Below, one piece after another: positions 54,164-64,000 of a stretch of DNA of 64,000 bases. The stretch is from an uncultured Opitutaceae bacterium (GTDB lineage Bacteria > Verrucomicrobiota > Verrucomicrobiia > Opitutales > Opitutaceae): assembly GCA_951813085.1 (NCBI GenBank), contig OX638348.1, positions 3,605,627 through 3,669,626 on the forward strand, given 5' to 3'. The notes under the pieces were generated by a model. The model saw only the letters and a program-made list of their open reading frames with translations, searched no databases and was not told the origin of the DNA. Within the stretch, counting starts at the first letter, position 1. Every line of letters starts with the position of its first letter. A program made the position numbers and the translations under genes.

Positions 54164-55651
54164 TTATCGTTTTAAGTTCACAACTTCCTGCAGGATGTCA
54201 TCCGATACAGTGATGATTCGAGAACCTGCCTGGAAACCACGCTGCGTGGTTATCATCTGAGCAAATTCCTCCGTCAAATCCACGTCGGACAACTCGAGGG
54301 CTCCTTGCTGAATTCGCCCAAGTCCTTCACGTCCTGCTACTTGCAGTGCCGATAAGGCCACGCTCGTGCGACTGACAACGTCCTGATCCGCAGATAGCCC
54401 TTTAAGCCCTGCTGCGCCGAAGCCGCTATACAGATTACGTCCTTCACAGATCAACGCAGAGGTGTCATTGAAATCGACCAACATGATTTGCCCCTTGTTG
54501 AAAGAAGCGCCATCGGAAAGGAAGAAGGTGATCATCCCTTCGGGGTCGATAGAGAAATTCGTGAGATCAGGCGCCTGATCATTGCGCACTTGGTTTATGC
54601 GCTTGATGCCTTCCAGCTGGGACTCCGCTGAAGTCGCCCCACTAGGGATCAAGCCTTGGATGGCAGCAACGTTATTAGCCTGCGCAGTGGCGTCTCCAAG
54701 GTGCAACAGATCAATTGTCGCCATCAGGTCCGATATCGCCGTACCGGTAAGACCTGTTGCCGCTGAATCAGCAGAGAAAATGGAATTAAACATATCCTTG
54801 GATACTGCTCCTCGAATGTCCGCATCGGAAACCGTATCCGCTTCGGTGGTACTTTGATTGCGTTGAGCAATGATAGCCTGCACAGCTTCACTAGCGAATG
54901 TATGCCAGCCAGGTACCTCATCAATCGTACCATCTGGGTTGAAAGTCATGGATCCCGCTCCTACATTGTGAGCGCCGTTCCAAACGAGATTTCCCGCTCC
55001 ATCGTTGGCAATCAAATTATTCGTATAGTAGATCGAATTTCGAGATACTCCATTTGGCGAATAGGGTCCGATAATCTCCTCCGCTTGAGTCTTATCGAAT
55101 CCCAGCGAAATATCGCCCAGATCAGAGGGTTCAATCGTTCCAGAAACAGCGTCGTTGTTCTTGGAGAACGTCCAGTTCCCATTGCCGTCGACAAATACAT
55201 TGTATCCAATCGCTCCATCATTCGAACCTTGGACCCGGAAACCCTCAGTCGTAACCAAATTTCCTTGGTCATCGATTCGGAAGTCCCCGCCTCGAGTCGC
55301 ATACTTCGTATCTTCGTTTCGCGCATCGCTTACGAGGAAGAAGCCATCGCCGGATACCGCTAGATCGGTTTTTTGATTCGTACTCGACAAGCCGCCCTGG
55401 TGAAACAAGCCCTGGATCGAGTCCACTTGTACACCCAAACCGACTTGAGATGCAGTTACGTTCGATCCTTGTCCATCTTGCGGCGACGGCGCCGACTGAG
55501 TGAGGATCTGATTAAAAGTTTCTGAGTACTTAACTCGAGATCCTTTGAAAGAAACCGTATTCACATTGGCAATATTGTTACCAATTACTTCCATTCCTTT
55601 CGCAAAACTGCGCAAGGCGCTGATTCCACTGCTTAATGCTCCAAATGCCAT
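54164..55651 (-). CDS. flgE: Flagellar hook protein FlgE
   Basis: The 495-residue protein has the hook N-terminus (ALSSGISALRSFAKGMEVIG, NNIANVNTVSFKGSRVKYSE) and C-terminus (ELSDVDLTEEFAQMITTQRG and FQAGSRIITVSDDIL). The centre includes DGFFLVSDARNEDTKYATRG and a long variable surface domain (about 230-400). It polymerises into the hook. It is intact, and 49 bases separate it from the flgD stop. Confidence 0.94.
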   Translation of the reverse strand: MAFGALSSGISALRSFAKGMEVIGNNIANVNTVSFKGSRVKYSETFNQILTQSAPSPQDGQGSNVTASQVGLGVQVDSIQGLFHQGGLSSTNQKTDLAVSGDGFFLVSDARNEDTKYATRGGDFRIDDQGNLVTTEGFRVQGSNDGAIGYNVFVDGNGNWTFSKNNDAVSGTIEPSDLGDISLGFDKTQAEEIIGPYSPNGVSRNSIYYTNNLIANDGAGNLVWNGAHNVGAGSMTFNPDGTIDEVPGWHTFASEAVQAIIAQRNQSTTEADTVSDADIRGAVSKDMFNSIFSADSAATGLTGTAISDLMATIDLLHLGDATAQANNVAAIQGLIPSGATSAESQLEGIKRINQVRNDQAPDLTNFSIDPEGMITFFLSDGASFNKGQIMLVDFNDTSALICEGRNLYSGFGAAGLKGLSADQDVVSRTSVALSALQVAGREGLGRIQQGALELSDVDLTEEFAQMITTQRGFQAGSRIITVSDDILQEVVNLKR

Positions 55652-55700
55652 AATATTTTTCGTTTAAAGTTATCGTTTGCGGATCAATGCATCAGCTCCG

Positions 55701-56132
55701 CTAGGGCTGTTCTATTTTATATACTAAATTCAGATCGTAGTCTTTTCCGTCGACGAAGATGCTCGTCTTTCCGTCTTTATACTCGATTCCTTCGGCGATA
55801 CCGGAAAGGTCCTCTCCATCCACGAGCAACGTCACTTTCTTTCCGATGTAGCCTTGGGAAGCCTGAAATTGCTGAAGGCTCGTAAACTCGCTGAAGTTGT
55901 CGTTGAGGTTAGACATCATCTCCAATTCGCTAAAGTTAGCCATCTGAGCGATGAAGGCAGTATCATCCATCGGCTCGAGCGGATCCTGGCTCGCCAATTG
56001 GGTAGTAAGGAGCTTAAAGAACTCCGCCTGTCCCAGCGCTTCTTGCTGCGCTGGCTTAAAGTTCGTTTCGTTAGGATCGCGCGCGACAAAGTCACTCGCT
56101 TGCGGTCCGGTCGCTGTTAGTAGGTCTGACAT
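55701..56132 (-). CDS. flgD: Hook assembly protein FlgD
   Basis: The 143-residue protein has the FlgD core ALGQAEFFKLLTTQLASQDP, LEPMDDTAFIAQMANFSELE and MMSNLNDNFSEF. A short C-terminal part (GYIGKKVTLLVDGEDLSG) lacks the larger Ig-like domain of some FlgD proteins. FlgD caps the growing hook. It starts four bases after fliK and is intact. Confidence 0.93.
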   Translation of the reverse strand: MSDLLTATGPQASDFVARDPNETNFKPAQQEALGQAEFFKLLTTQLASQDPLEPMDDTAFIAQMANFSELEMMSNLNDNFSEFTSLQQFQASQGYIGKKVTLLVDGEDLSGIAEGIEYKDGKTSIFVDGKDYDLNLVYKIEQP

Positions 56133-56136
56133 GGGT

Positions 56137-58224
56137 CTATGCGTAAGTTTTAAGTTCTTGATCCGATGAGAGATCGCTATCGTTGGAATCTGAAGCGGCT
56201 TGCTCGGTTTCTTGTTCCGATGCGCGCTTCGAGTTTCGTTGCTCGCGACGCTGGTCGCTTACCTTTGAATCGTTTGCCGACCCATCCTTGGACTGCCCAC
56301 CACGTTGTTCGAAGTGGGAAGCGTGCTCACTATCCAAAGCATTAAATTGAGGAATATTCGCCTTAATTCCCTTTTGACCTAGCTCATTGGCGAATTCCGC
56401 CCAGCTAGACTTTATAAGACTTTCAAGGCCTGATACATCGGTCTGCATCGCCGTGTTGACTTGCCCTGATTCCATGGATACGCGGAGGACTAAACTCCCC
56501 CCATGATCAAAATTAATCTTAATTGAAACTGAATCGCTTTTTGTGGATACAAGCTTATCCACGCTCTTTGCGAGAGCCGTATAGATTTCCTTTGTTTCAC
56601 CAGCGGTCTTGCTCGCATAGCTGGAAGGCTGAGCCTTCGCTACAAATGACGACTTTCGAGATGAGGAACTTTCTGCCTCGTTTAACTGGAACCCTTGAGA
56701 AGCCTCTCCCTTGGCGCTATTAGCTATCGGCTTGACGATGAGTTCGCCCTTCCCTTTCGAGTCAAAATTCTGACCCGTCCCTCTAGAGCTTGACAGATTC
56801 TCGACCTGAGTCGTAACAGAAGACGCTCCATTCAGGCCCGTCCCTGCTAGGCTTGAATGGACCGGATTCGCTGTCGTTCGCTGCGACACGACGCGAGGGG
56901 CCTGAGGCTTTAGATCAATGCCGCGCGCGATTCGATTGCTCTCCAAAGCAAGAGATCCATCCGATTTCCGAGCTGCGCTCGATTCCGCGGACCCGTTTTC
57001 TGGGTTTGCTGAACTCACGCTAGGCGAAAGTTTCTGGGCGTCAGCTCGCGAGGAGCTATTTTGTTGGCCCGCTGCGGGTTGAGATGCTTTGGACGGGCGA
57101 TTCTCCAAGCCTTTCACGCTTGGAGTATCGCTCCCGTCTTTAGTTAAATTGTTTTCGAAACGATCTGAGTTTCCCTGATTCGTGTTCAGCGAGGCCTGCT
57201 CTGACACAGGAGTAGCAGGAGCATTCGCTGTAGGGCCATTGCCTGCCTTCGCTCGAGCGTTCTCGACCGCCGCGGTCAAAGACTGCTTCGCCTTTTTTGG
57301 ATCAATCGCTAGTATATCAGCGTCGCTCTTTTTCACGTTCTCGAAGTCCTTCGACTTCAATGGGTGACTCGTCGCTTCCTTAGTGGCTCGACCTTCGTTT
57401 ACCAGCGCCTCACGACCCAAACGGTCATTCGCAACGCCTATCGACGCCAATGGCTGCTTAGGCCCCTTCCTAGAGACCTCATCCTAGGATACCAAAACGC
57501 CTGACTCCGTTGGAGCTGCGGGTTTCGTATTCTCGACTGTAGGGACTTGCGCCATGCTTCCCACCTGTTGAGCAGAGTTGATGCCAGAATCATTCTTTGA
57601 AATTTTATTATCCTGATTATCAACAACTAACGAATGTACAACATTTGAATTTAACAGTTGGTTGACATTCGTGCCTAACGGGAACTTTGCCTCATGGGCA
57701 GATTTTTCCGTTTTTGGCCCCTGCGATTCGCTATCTTCCTCTTCATCAAGATCGGAAACGCGAGCGCCCTCATGGCGATCCTCCGATCGAGCGACCTTCG
57801 CATGAGCCTGCTCTTCTCGATCAACTTGGGTCAAAGTCGACGGATCGGGCGACCGATTCGATTCAGAAGACCGAGGCAGCGGAGGCAATTGATTCGACCT
57901 CAACGACGATGGCGACCGACCAAATCCTGAATTGCCAAATCCAGGGAGGGATCCAAGACGTCTTGTCTCGAATCTATCCTTTGTTCGGTGTTCCGATTCC
58001 TCGTCTTCCGACGATTCAATACTATCGCTGGAGGCTCGTTTCGACGAAGATTCCAGGCCCAAAAGCTTTTGGGCTCCTATGAGAGCCTTATCCCAAAAAC
58101 TGCTAAATTGTCCATCCTTGCTACCGGTCGCGCTTCCTTGCGGGTCGCTCCAAACGTTTCGTTTCGTGCTGTTTTCATTCTCGCGTACCACCGGGTTGGA
58201 TACGCTAGTCGGCTCTATGGACAT
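56137..58224 (-). pseudogene. fliK: Hook-length control protein FliK interrupted by an in-frame amber codon
   Basis: The gene would encode about 695 residues. The first 246 (from MSIEPTSVSNPVVRENENST) are polar and disordered, and the remainder ends in the FliK C-terminal domain (SVSIKINFDHGGSLVLRVSM). A TAG at 57484-57486 separates them. The frame is the same on both sides (SGVLVS, stop, DEVSRKGPKQPL). Without readthrough the C-terminal half would need an internal start such as TTG 57450. FliK sets hook length and triggers the FlhB switch. Confidence 0.8.
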
Positions 58225-58254
58225 TAAATAATTGGTTACATACTAGGTGATTCG

Positions 58255-58848
58255 TTATTCTTTTGAAAGTCGGAGCATGTTTGAGAGTTTCGCAGCCCGT
58301 TTGATGAGCGCTTCCTTACCTCCATCTTGCAGAGCCATTTCCTGCAATATTTCCCCGATCGTATCGGGTTTCATAAATTTCAATATCTTTGCTACGGTGG
58401 CGTCGTCTAGTTCATTGAAGATGCTTACCGTTGCCGGACCATCCAGCTTGCTGTAGGTGTCCGCTAGGGTTTTGAGATTTTTCTTCTCCCACTCCTCAAC
58501 GGCTACAACGTCCTTTAACAAGGTTTCGCGCATTCGCTCGACCTCCGTCTTGATGTGGTTGATTTCCTCGCGATCGGACTTGAGGCGCGCTTCATAGCTG
58601 GCCAACTTCGCCTCCTCTTCCGCCACCTTCGCAATGCGATTGTCCAATTCCATCTTCAGCATTTCCAGATCGTCGCTGGAAAAGCTCCACTCGATGGGAG
58701 AGGGATCTTCACGCTTGATGACCAGTACATCCTTTTTCTGCGGAAATAATTGATCGCGATACATCACGTACGCGCCCACTTGCGTCCCGACCATTAACGT
58801 CAACGCAAGCACCGCTAGGAACCAAGGTTTGCTAATTAAACTATTCAT
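58255..58848 (-). CDS. MotE-like flagellar protein
   Basis: From the ATG at 58848 the product is 197 residues. It has one membrane helix (WFLAVLALTLMVGTQVGAYV) and a long coiled coil (about 70-125, RIAKVAEEEAKLASYEARLK). A C-terminal MgtE-N/FliG-like helical domain follows (LADTYSKLDGPATVSIFNEL, VAKILKFMKPDTIGEILQEM). This is the layout of MotE-type proteins found between fliJ and fliK. It probably acts in the periplasm near the motor. The start overlaps the repaired fliJ stop. Confidence 0.8.
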   Translation of the reverse strand: MNSLISKPWFLAVLALTLMVGTQVGAYVMYRDQLFPQKKDVLVIKREDPSPIEWSFSSDDLEMLKMELDNRIAKVAEEEAKLASYEARLKSDREEINHIKTEVERMRETLLKDVVAVEEWEKKNLKTLADTYSKLDGPATVSIFNELDDATVAKILKFMKPDTIGEILQEMALQDGGKEALIKRAAKLSNMLRLSKE

Positions 58849-59292
58849 ATGCTGCCCTTTCCATGCTACGAGCATTATAGATGGCTTCGATTTCCAAAAT
58901 CTCCTGGCGAGCAACTTCAGATCGATGCTCCTCCAGACGACGTTGCTTTAAATTCTCGACCACTTTCTTTTTCTGCATCGCGAGTGACATTTCCGCTAGC
59001 GCCTTATTTCTAGCATCAATAGCACCTTCAATGACGCCCGAGCCTCGTCAGCTTCCCGCCCAGCTGTTTCGATTGAACCCTGCATAGCAAGACGCTCATT
59101 TCTCGAGAAGCTCTCCGCCCTGCTTTCATTCCAACGGTCGCAAATCGCTTCGCGCGCCTGGTCCGCCGATTGCGCTTTTTCTTCCAATTGCGTCACTCGT
59201 TGAATGGCTCTATTCAAGCTCTGCCGCGCAATTTGCTCTTCCCATTCCTGCAATCCGAGAAGTCCCTTAAGCTTGAACTCAAATTTCTTCAT
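58841..59292 (-). pseudogene. fliJ: FliJ-like export protein, frameshifted
   Basis: The N-terminal piece (MKKFEFKLKGLLGLQEWEEQ) is a FliJ-type coiled coil. A missing base in a G3 run at 59037-59039 (sense strand) breaks it. The other frame continues GVIEGAIDARNKALAEMSLA, VENLKQRRLEEHRSEVARQE, and ends at 58841. The repaired protein is about 150 residues, as expected. FliJ links the FliI ATPase to the export gate. Confidence 0.82.
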
Positions 59293-60610
59293 CTAACAAC
59301 CTCCATCAGTTGCTCGTAGGAATCACGACTGCTGACATGCTCCATAAAATTCTGCTTGAGCAGATTCATAATTCGTTCGTGAGCAAGGATTGCGTTATCG
59401 ATTCTAGCGTTTACGCCTTTGTTGTAGGCACCTAGATTTATTATGTCTTCGTTCTTTCGATACAAAGCTAGATAGTCTCTCGCAATGCTCGCGAGTCCGA
59501 CTTCATCCGCTGAAGAAATGTCATTCACGAGTCGGCTAATGCTCTCCAGAACATCTATTGCGGGAAAGTGATTTGCAGTCGCCAATCGCCGAGACAGGAC
59601 AATATGCCCATCCAATATTCCCCGTACAGCGTCCGACACTGGTTCGTTAAGGTCATCGCCCTCGACAAGCACTGTGTAAAACGCGGTGATCGACCCCTTC
59701 GATGAATTGCCCGAACGCTCGAGCAGCTTTGGCAACTTGGAAAAGACTGAAGGCGTATACCCCTGCTAGCGGGCGGCTCCCCAATGGCAAGCCCGACCTC
59801 TCGCTGCACCATGGCATAACGAGTCACCGAGTCCATTAGAAACAGGACACGCTTCCCAGATTCACGGAAGTTCTCCGCAATGGTGGTAGCGAGATTTGCC
59901 GCTCTCAAACGAAGCGGTGCGCTTTGGTCCGAGGTCGCTACGACAACAACCGTCTTCCTGAGTCCTTCTGCGCCAAGGTCTTTCTCGATAAATTCTCTGA
60001 GCTCGCGACCGCGTTCCCCAACGAGAGCGATCACATTTACATCCGCGTCCGAACCTCTAGCCAGCATACCCATCAGCGTTGACTTACCCACGCCGCTTCC
60101 AGCGAATACTCCCAAGCGCTGACCGACCCCGACAGGACTGAATAGATCGATCGCCTTAACGCCTGTTTCAAAGCGGTCCGTGATACGTTCACGCAATAGC
60201 GGATTCGGTATCTTGCGATTTCGAGAATTTTCCTCTCTAAAGTGGATTGGCCCCAACTGGTCTATCGGATTTCCAAGCCCGTCTAGCACTCGGCCCAGAG
60301 CTTCAGACCCAACTGGGATTTGATTGACGCCGGCGCTCAACTGCACATGGCAGCCCGGATGTACGCCTTCCATATCTTCAAGAGGCATCAACAGTATCTT
60401 ATGGTCGCGAAACCCAACCACTTCCGCATGTATCCGTAAATTCGTACTCGGAGAGACGATATCGCAAATATCACCCAAGCTTGCTTGAGGACCTTCAGAC
60501 TCAACAACAAGGCCTGCTACCTGAACGACTTTGCCCAATCGTGTAACGGTATCCGAAGATTCCACACGGATTCCAATATCGGCGGCCCATTCTGGCAATA
60601 TCCTATTCAT
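59289..60610 (-). pseudogene. fliI: Export ATPase FliI, frameshifted
   Basis: The N-terminal piece has Walker A GVFAGSGVGKSTLMGMLARG, the GERGRELREFIEKDLG region, and Walker B-like GKRVLFLMDSVTRYA. After GEPPASRG the frame changes near 59755-59763. The other frame continues YTPSVFSKLPKLLERSGN, then GSITAFYTVLVEGDDLNEPV and RGILDGHIVLSRRLA. One added base restores a 440-residue FliI. FliI is the flagellar type III export ATPase. It overlaps fliJ by four bases and abuts fliH. Confidence 0.92.
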
Positions 60611-61203
60611 CAGTTCGGCTTTAGCCCATCCTTAAGGCGGTCAAGCTTAGTTGACATCAATCCGTCGACTTTTCCGAAACGGCTGCTTAGCATGCAATCG
60701 CCTCGCTTAAGTCCCTTGTCGGACTTGAACTCCAATCGAGGATGCTTTACCTTGAGATCCGCTTCGAGATCCTCGAGCAATTCCAGGTCCTGTGGATTCA
60801 AGCGAATTTCCATAGCTTCGTCGTCTAGTCCAGACTCCTCGATGACAGAATTCACTATGGAATGCACAATCTCAGAGCTAAGCTCAAGACCCCCTATAGC
60901 GCGGCTGACGCACTCATGCGTAAGAGTCATCAAAGCCTCCCTCGCTTCTTCACGGATAACGCCGAATTTGCTTTCCAAAGTAGAGAATGTCTGTTCGCGA
61001 AGGGCATTCACTTCTGATCGGAAATCGAGAATCTGCTGATTGTATTGCTGGCTCGCTTCGTCATACCCTTTCTGATACGATTCTTCCATAGCTGCTTTAT
61101 GAACACTCGCATCCACTCTCGCGTCTCCGTCATAGGAAACGCGAAGGCCAACTAAAGCCTCACCCAACTCAAGATTCGTCTTAGACTGTCTGACTGTCAC
61201 CAT
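60610..61203 (-). CDS. fliH: FliH-like export regulator
   Basis: The 197-residue protein has a central coiled coil (EESYQKGYDEASQQYNQQIL) and a C-terminal FliH/YscL-type domain (IVHSIVNSVIEESGLDDEAM, IRLNPQDLELLEDLE). It binds and restrains FliI. It overlaps the fliG end by 23 bases and shares one base with the fliI start. It is intact. Confidence 0.85.
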   Translation of the reverse strand: MVTVRQSKTNLELGEALVGLRVSYDGDARVDASVHKAAMEESYQKGYDEASQQYNQQILDFRSEVNALREQTFSTLESKFGVIREEAREALMTLTHECVSRAIGGLELSSEIVHSIVNSVIEESGLDDEAMEIRLNPQDLELLEDLEADLKVKHPRLEFKSDKGLKRGDCMLSSRFGKVDGLMSTKLDRLKDGLKPN

Positions 61204-62194
61204 CTAGGCTAATCTCCTCCTGCTCTTCCAATCGACGCACCACTTGTATAACGCGCTCCTGGGCTGCTTCTACCTCAGTCAGTTTCACCGGCCCCATCAT
61301 CTCAAGCTCTTCTAGGAGCGTTTCCGCTGCACGCTTCGAAACGGCCTGCATAATGAAATCCTTCAGCGGATCTGATGCAGACTTAAGGGAAACCGTAAGA
61401 TCCCCCGAATCGACCTCGCGCATGATGCGCTGCAGATCCGGCAGCTCGAGACGAATCAAATCATCGAAGCTGAACATCTTCTTTCGAATTTCCGATCCAA
61501 GAGTCGGATTTCGCTCTTCGCTCTTCGATATTCGCTAGAATCTCTTTGCTGTCTTCCTTTTCGAGAGTGTTGAGGAGGTCCGCAACCATTCTTACACCGC
61601 CGCTGCGATTCATGGTTACCTTGCCTCCTGTATCCAAATTCTTGCTTAGCGAATTCGCTACCTTGTTGATAATTTCAAGGGAGGTTGGCTCAAGCATGCC
61701 CAATCGCTCAATCACCTCTTCCCGCAGGTCTTGGTTGAACATGCCCAATATCGGACCCGCTTTGTCGTTTTCCAAATACGACAGGACAAATGCAATCGTC
61801 TGAGATTGCTCAGTCTTGATCATATTGAAGATCTGCCTCGGCTCCATTTGCTCAATTTCCTTGATCACCTCAGCCGAGTTGCTGGAAGGAGCGATGCGTT
61901 CGAGAATACTCGAAGCCTTGAAATCCCCTTTCGCAATCTCAAGAGTCTTTCTCGTGTAGAACGCCCCCCGAGCAGCGAGCCATAACTGGATAGGATCACA
62001 CCAGAAAATTCATCGATCGCCTTTTGCTGATCTTCCTCTTCGATCGCAGTTATTGCCGTCATTTCACGGCAAATAAGCTCAATCTCCTCGTCTTCAAACT
62101 GCTTGAGCACATGGGCCGCCGCTTCTGGACCGATAACGATCAGAAACGTAGCCAATTTCTGCGTACGAGATAGTTTTTCGCAAACTCCAGCCAT
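61181..62194 (-). pseudogene. fliG: Flagellar switch protein FliG with a frameshift and a 7-bp tandem duplication
   Basis: Three pieces make one FliG of about 337 residues: SRTQKLATFLIVIGPEAAAH at the N-terminus, TEQSQTIAFVLSYLENDKAG in the middle, and the torque domain MFSFDDLIRLELPDLQRIMR with AAETLLEELEMMGPVKLTEV. The first break is a G6 run at 61964-61969 (one more G is needed for SLLGGAFYTRKTLEIAKG). The second is a perfect 7-bp tandem duplication of GCTCTTC at 61513-61526. Removing one copy gives NIEERNPTLGSEIRKKMF. FliG connects rotor to stator. Confidence 0.92.
61513..61526 (-). repeat. 7-bp tandem duplication in fliG
   Basis: GCTCTTC occurs twice in a row on the plus strand. One copy restores the conserved FliG reading across the boundary to the C-terminal domain, so this is the likely frameshift mutation. 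It is not a homopolymer. Confidence 0.85.
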
Positions 62195-62199
62195 GATAA

Positions 62200-63761
62200 T
62201 TATCTATTCTCCGTTTCCCCGATCCATTCCCGAAGCGACACGCCTATATTGGCTGGCTTCTGACGTATAAGCTCATTGAGCATCTCTGGCGTTACGGTTC
62301 CATTGTCCTCCAGGTTCCGATTTTCGAGCATCTGCTCGGGTTGAAGCACTTCGATCGAAATTTCTTCCGGCTTGGTTTTCTTTAGCATCTGCAAGAAGAA
62401 GATGATTACTCCAACACCCAGAACTATTCCCAAGAAATTCTTGCCTAGATCTACCCATTTCTGGAAGTCGAACCCACCGGTAAGCGATTGCGTATGCAAC
62501 GCGACTGGATCGGGGGCGAACTCCATTTCATTTACGGTAACTAGCTGCTCAGCCGTTTCGCCATTGTTGAGCTGAATTCCGAGAGCATTGATTACAATCT
62601 GTCGAAGCTCGTTCAATTCCTCAGGTCCTCGAGGGATCGGATTTCCCTGCTCATCCAATCGCTTCGCTACCAAGAGCGACGCCGTTAGTCGACGAATCGT
62701 GCCTGGGCTTTGCACGCGATTGCTCACTACCTTCCCAATTTCATAGCTCTCAGTCTTTTGCTCTGTAGAATCTTCTCGATCCGTGAACGATCCACTCGAC
62801 CCGCCTTCCGCGCTAGGGACATTGGACTGGGTTCCTGCTACGCCTCCGTAGGCCCCTCCATTCTCTGTTTCCGAAGTCTTGGCCTCCTCAGTAACGGAAG
62901 AACGAAGTACCCCCTCCGGATCGAAGCTCTCTTCGGTGGTTTGAACCGTGGCGGTATCAACATCGACTGCGACGCGAACCTCCGATTGGTTTGATCCCAG
63001 CACGCGATCCAGCATACTCTGAACCTTCGTCGTAAAATAGGCTTCGAGCCCTTTGCGATACCGGATCACGTCATTCGACATTCCTCCTTCAATCCATCGC
63101 TTTTAAGTTCTTCGCTCAGAACGACTCCAGCGCTATCTACCACAACGACATCGTTCGCGTTCAAGCCTTGAATCGAGTTCGCGACCAACTGCCTGATCGA
63201 GTTTACCGCCGATAAAGTCATCCCGCCACTTGTATCCACGAAAACGGAAGCGCTCGCACGCTCGCGTCCTTCGCTGGTGACGATAATTCTATTCTCCGGC
63301 ATCACGACCATCACTCTTGCAGAGCGAACACCGCTGAACTGAGTGATCGTTCGTTCGAGCTCGCCTTTGATCGCTCTTAAGTAGTTCGTACGCTGAACGA
63401 AATCGCTGATCCCAAAGCTTCCCTGATCGAACAATTCGAATCCAGGACCGCTGCCTGAAGGCACCAGGCCTTCCGATGCGAGCTCCCAACGCAACTTGTG
63501 CACCATGCTCGACTGAACATAGATCGAATTTCCATTCTTGCCGGTTTCAAAACTGGCGCCCTTTTGTTCGAGCTTCGTTACGATCTCCCCCGCTTCTTCC
63601 GGGTCTAGATTGCCATAAAGCAGCTGCATGCTCGGTTGGCTCGCCCACACCATCAGGGCAATCATCGCTAGTCCGACCAAACCGGCAGCTAGAATAAGCG
63701 ATATTTTCTGATTGGCCCCAAGCGGGTTCCAAAGATCTTTAAATTGATTTAATAATGCCAT
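62200..63761 (-). pseudogene. fliF: MS-ring protein FliF, frameshifted
   Basis: The N-terminal piece has the first membrane helix (ISLILAAGLVGLAMIALMVW) and the FliF ring-building motifs (YGNLDPEEAGEIVTKLEQKG, LRAIKGELERTITQFSGVRS). The C-terminal piece begins in another frame (MSNDVIRYRKGLEAYFTTKV) and ends in a second helix (FLGIVLGVGVIIFFLQMLKK) and the FliG-binding tail. The break is near 63081-63090, in a GA-rich run, and one added base joins them. The repaired length is 520 residues. FliF is the base of the whole structure. Confidence 0.92.
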
Positions 63762-63783
63762 TCAATATTGTCTCCAAAATTAG

Positions 63784-64000
63784 CTACACTGGCATTTTCA
63801 TCAGTTCCTGATAAGACTGAACCAGCTTATTGCGTACCTCTACGAGCATCGTAAACGCCATTCCTGACTCTTGCATCGCAATCATAGATTGGTGAATGTT
63901 GTCAGTCTCTCCCAAGAGCAAGCGATTGGTCTCTTCCATCGCTATCTTGCCCTTCTCGTCTACATCCTTGACGAGATCGCCGATCATGTTTCCAAATGAC
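63784..64000 (-). CDS. fliE: Rod-MS ring adaptor FliE (5' end outside window)
   Basis: The frame is open to the edge of the window. The visible 71 residues include SFGNMIGDLVKDVDEKGKIA, LLGETDNIHQSMIAMQESGM and MLVEVRNKLVQSYQELMKMP. These match the FliE C-terminal half. FliE joins the MS ring to the rod. It precedes fliF by 22 bases. flgB and flgC are expected just outside the window. Confidence 0.88.
   Translation of the reverse strand, partial: SFGNMIGDLVKDVDEKGKIAMEETNRLLLGETDNIHQSMIAMQESGMAFTMLVEVRNKLVQSYQELMKMPV

Overview
The window reads as a chromosomal segment of a marine Verrucomicrobium, most likely class Opitutae (Pelagicoccus or Puniceicoccales-like). The clues are the Ig-domain surface proteins with an LLQR(S/T)P N-terminus and a C-terminal RGFVGTG...SGVGGSTGV domain, a TRAP transporter with a TatT lipoprotein, and the general gene style. 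The taxonomic call is inference, because no rRNA is present.

Region 1 (1-18.4 kb) is made of intact genes. It holds the end of a DUF3570 outer-membrane barrel gene in a tight operon with ApbE, a TlpA-type thioredoxin and a DUF4266 lipoprotein. Next come three Ig-domain surface proteins, two of them exact copies inside a 1325-bp tandem duplication. Then follow a Gfo/Idh/MocA protein that has lost its catalytic residues, a FetAB-like ABC transporter, an ECF sigma/anti-sigma pair, a TatT-DctP-DctQM TRAP system, RsmE, RsmD and an ExbB-type channel gene without ExbD.

Region 2 (18.4-33 kb) is accessory and damaged. It has a TPR gene with a frameshift and an amber stop, a frameshifted HDOD gene, and an integration scar made of a tRNA-Pro 3' fragment, a possible integrase tail and a possible second tRNA remnant. 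A startless cytosine-5 DNA methyltransferase, a giant beta-helix protein ending in a HEXXH metallopeptidase, an intact tRNA-Ser(UGA), an MFS transporter and two small genes follow. Structured repeats lie beside both tRNA loci.

Region 3 (33-64 kb) is a large flagellar locus transcribed leftward: fliE-F-G-H-I-J-motE-like-fliK-flgD-flgE-fliL-M-N-O-P-Q-R-flhB-flhA-flhF-(small membrane gene)-fliA-motA-motB-(small Cys gene)-flgF-flgG-flgA-flgH-flgI-flgJ-flgN-flgK-flgL-fliW-csrA-fliC. It encodes basal body, export gate, stator, hook, filament and the FliA and FliW/CsrA regulators. Many of these genes carry lesions: one-base shifts, an in-frame TAG in fliK and flhA, a 7-bp tandem duplication in fliG, a large internal deletion in flhA, and a 357-bp inversion inside flhF bounded by 8-bp inverted repeats. 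I counted about 28 lesions after 18.4 kb and none before it. Many shifts sit in homopolymers and could be sequencing errors. The inversion, the 7-bp duplication, the flhA deletion and the ambers are harder to explain that way. Either this locus is decaying or the assembly is locally poor, and reads would decide.
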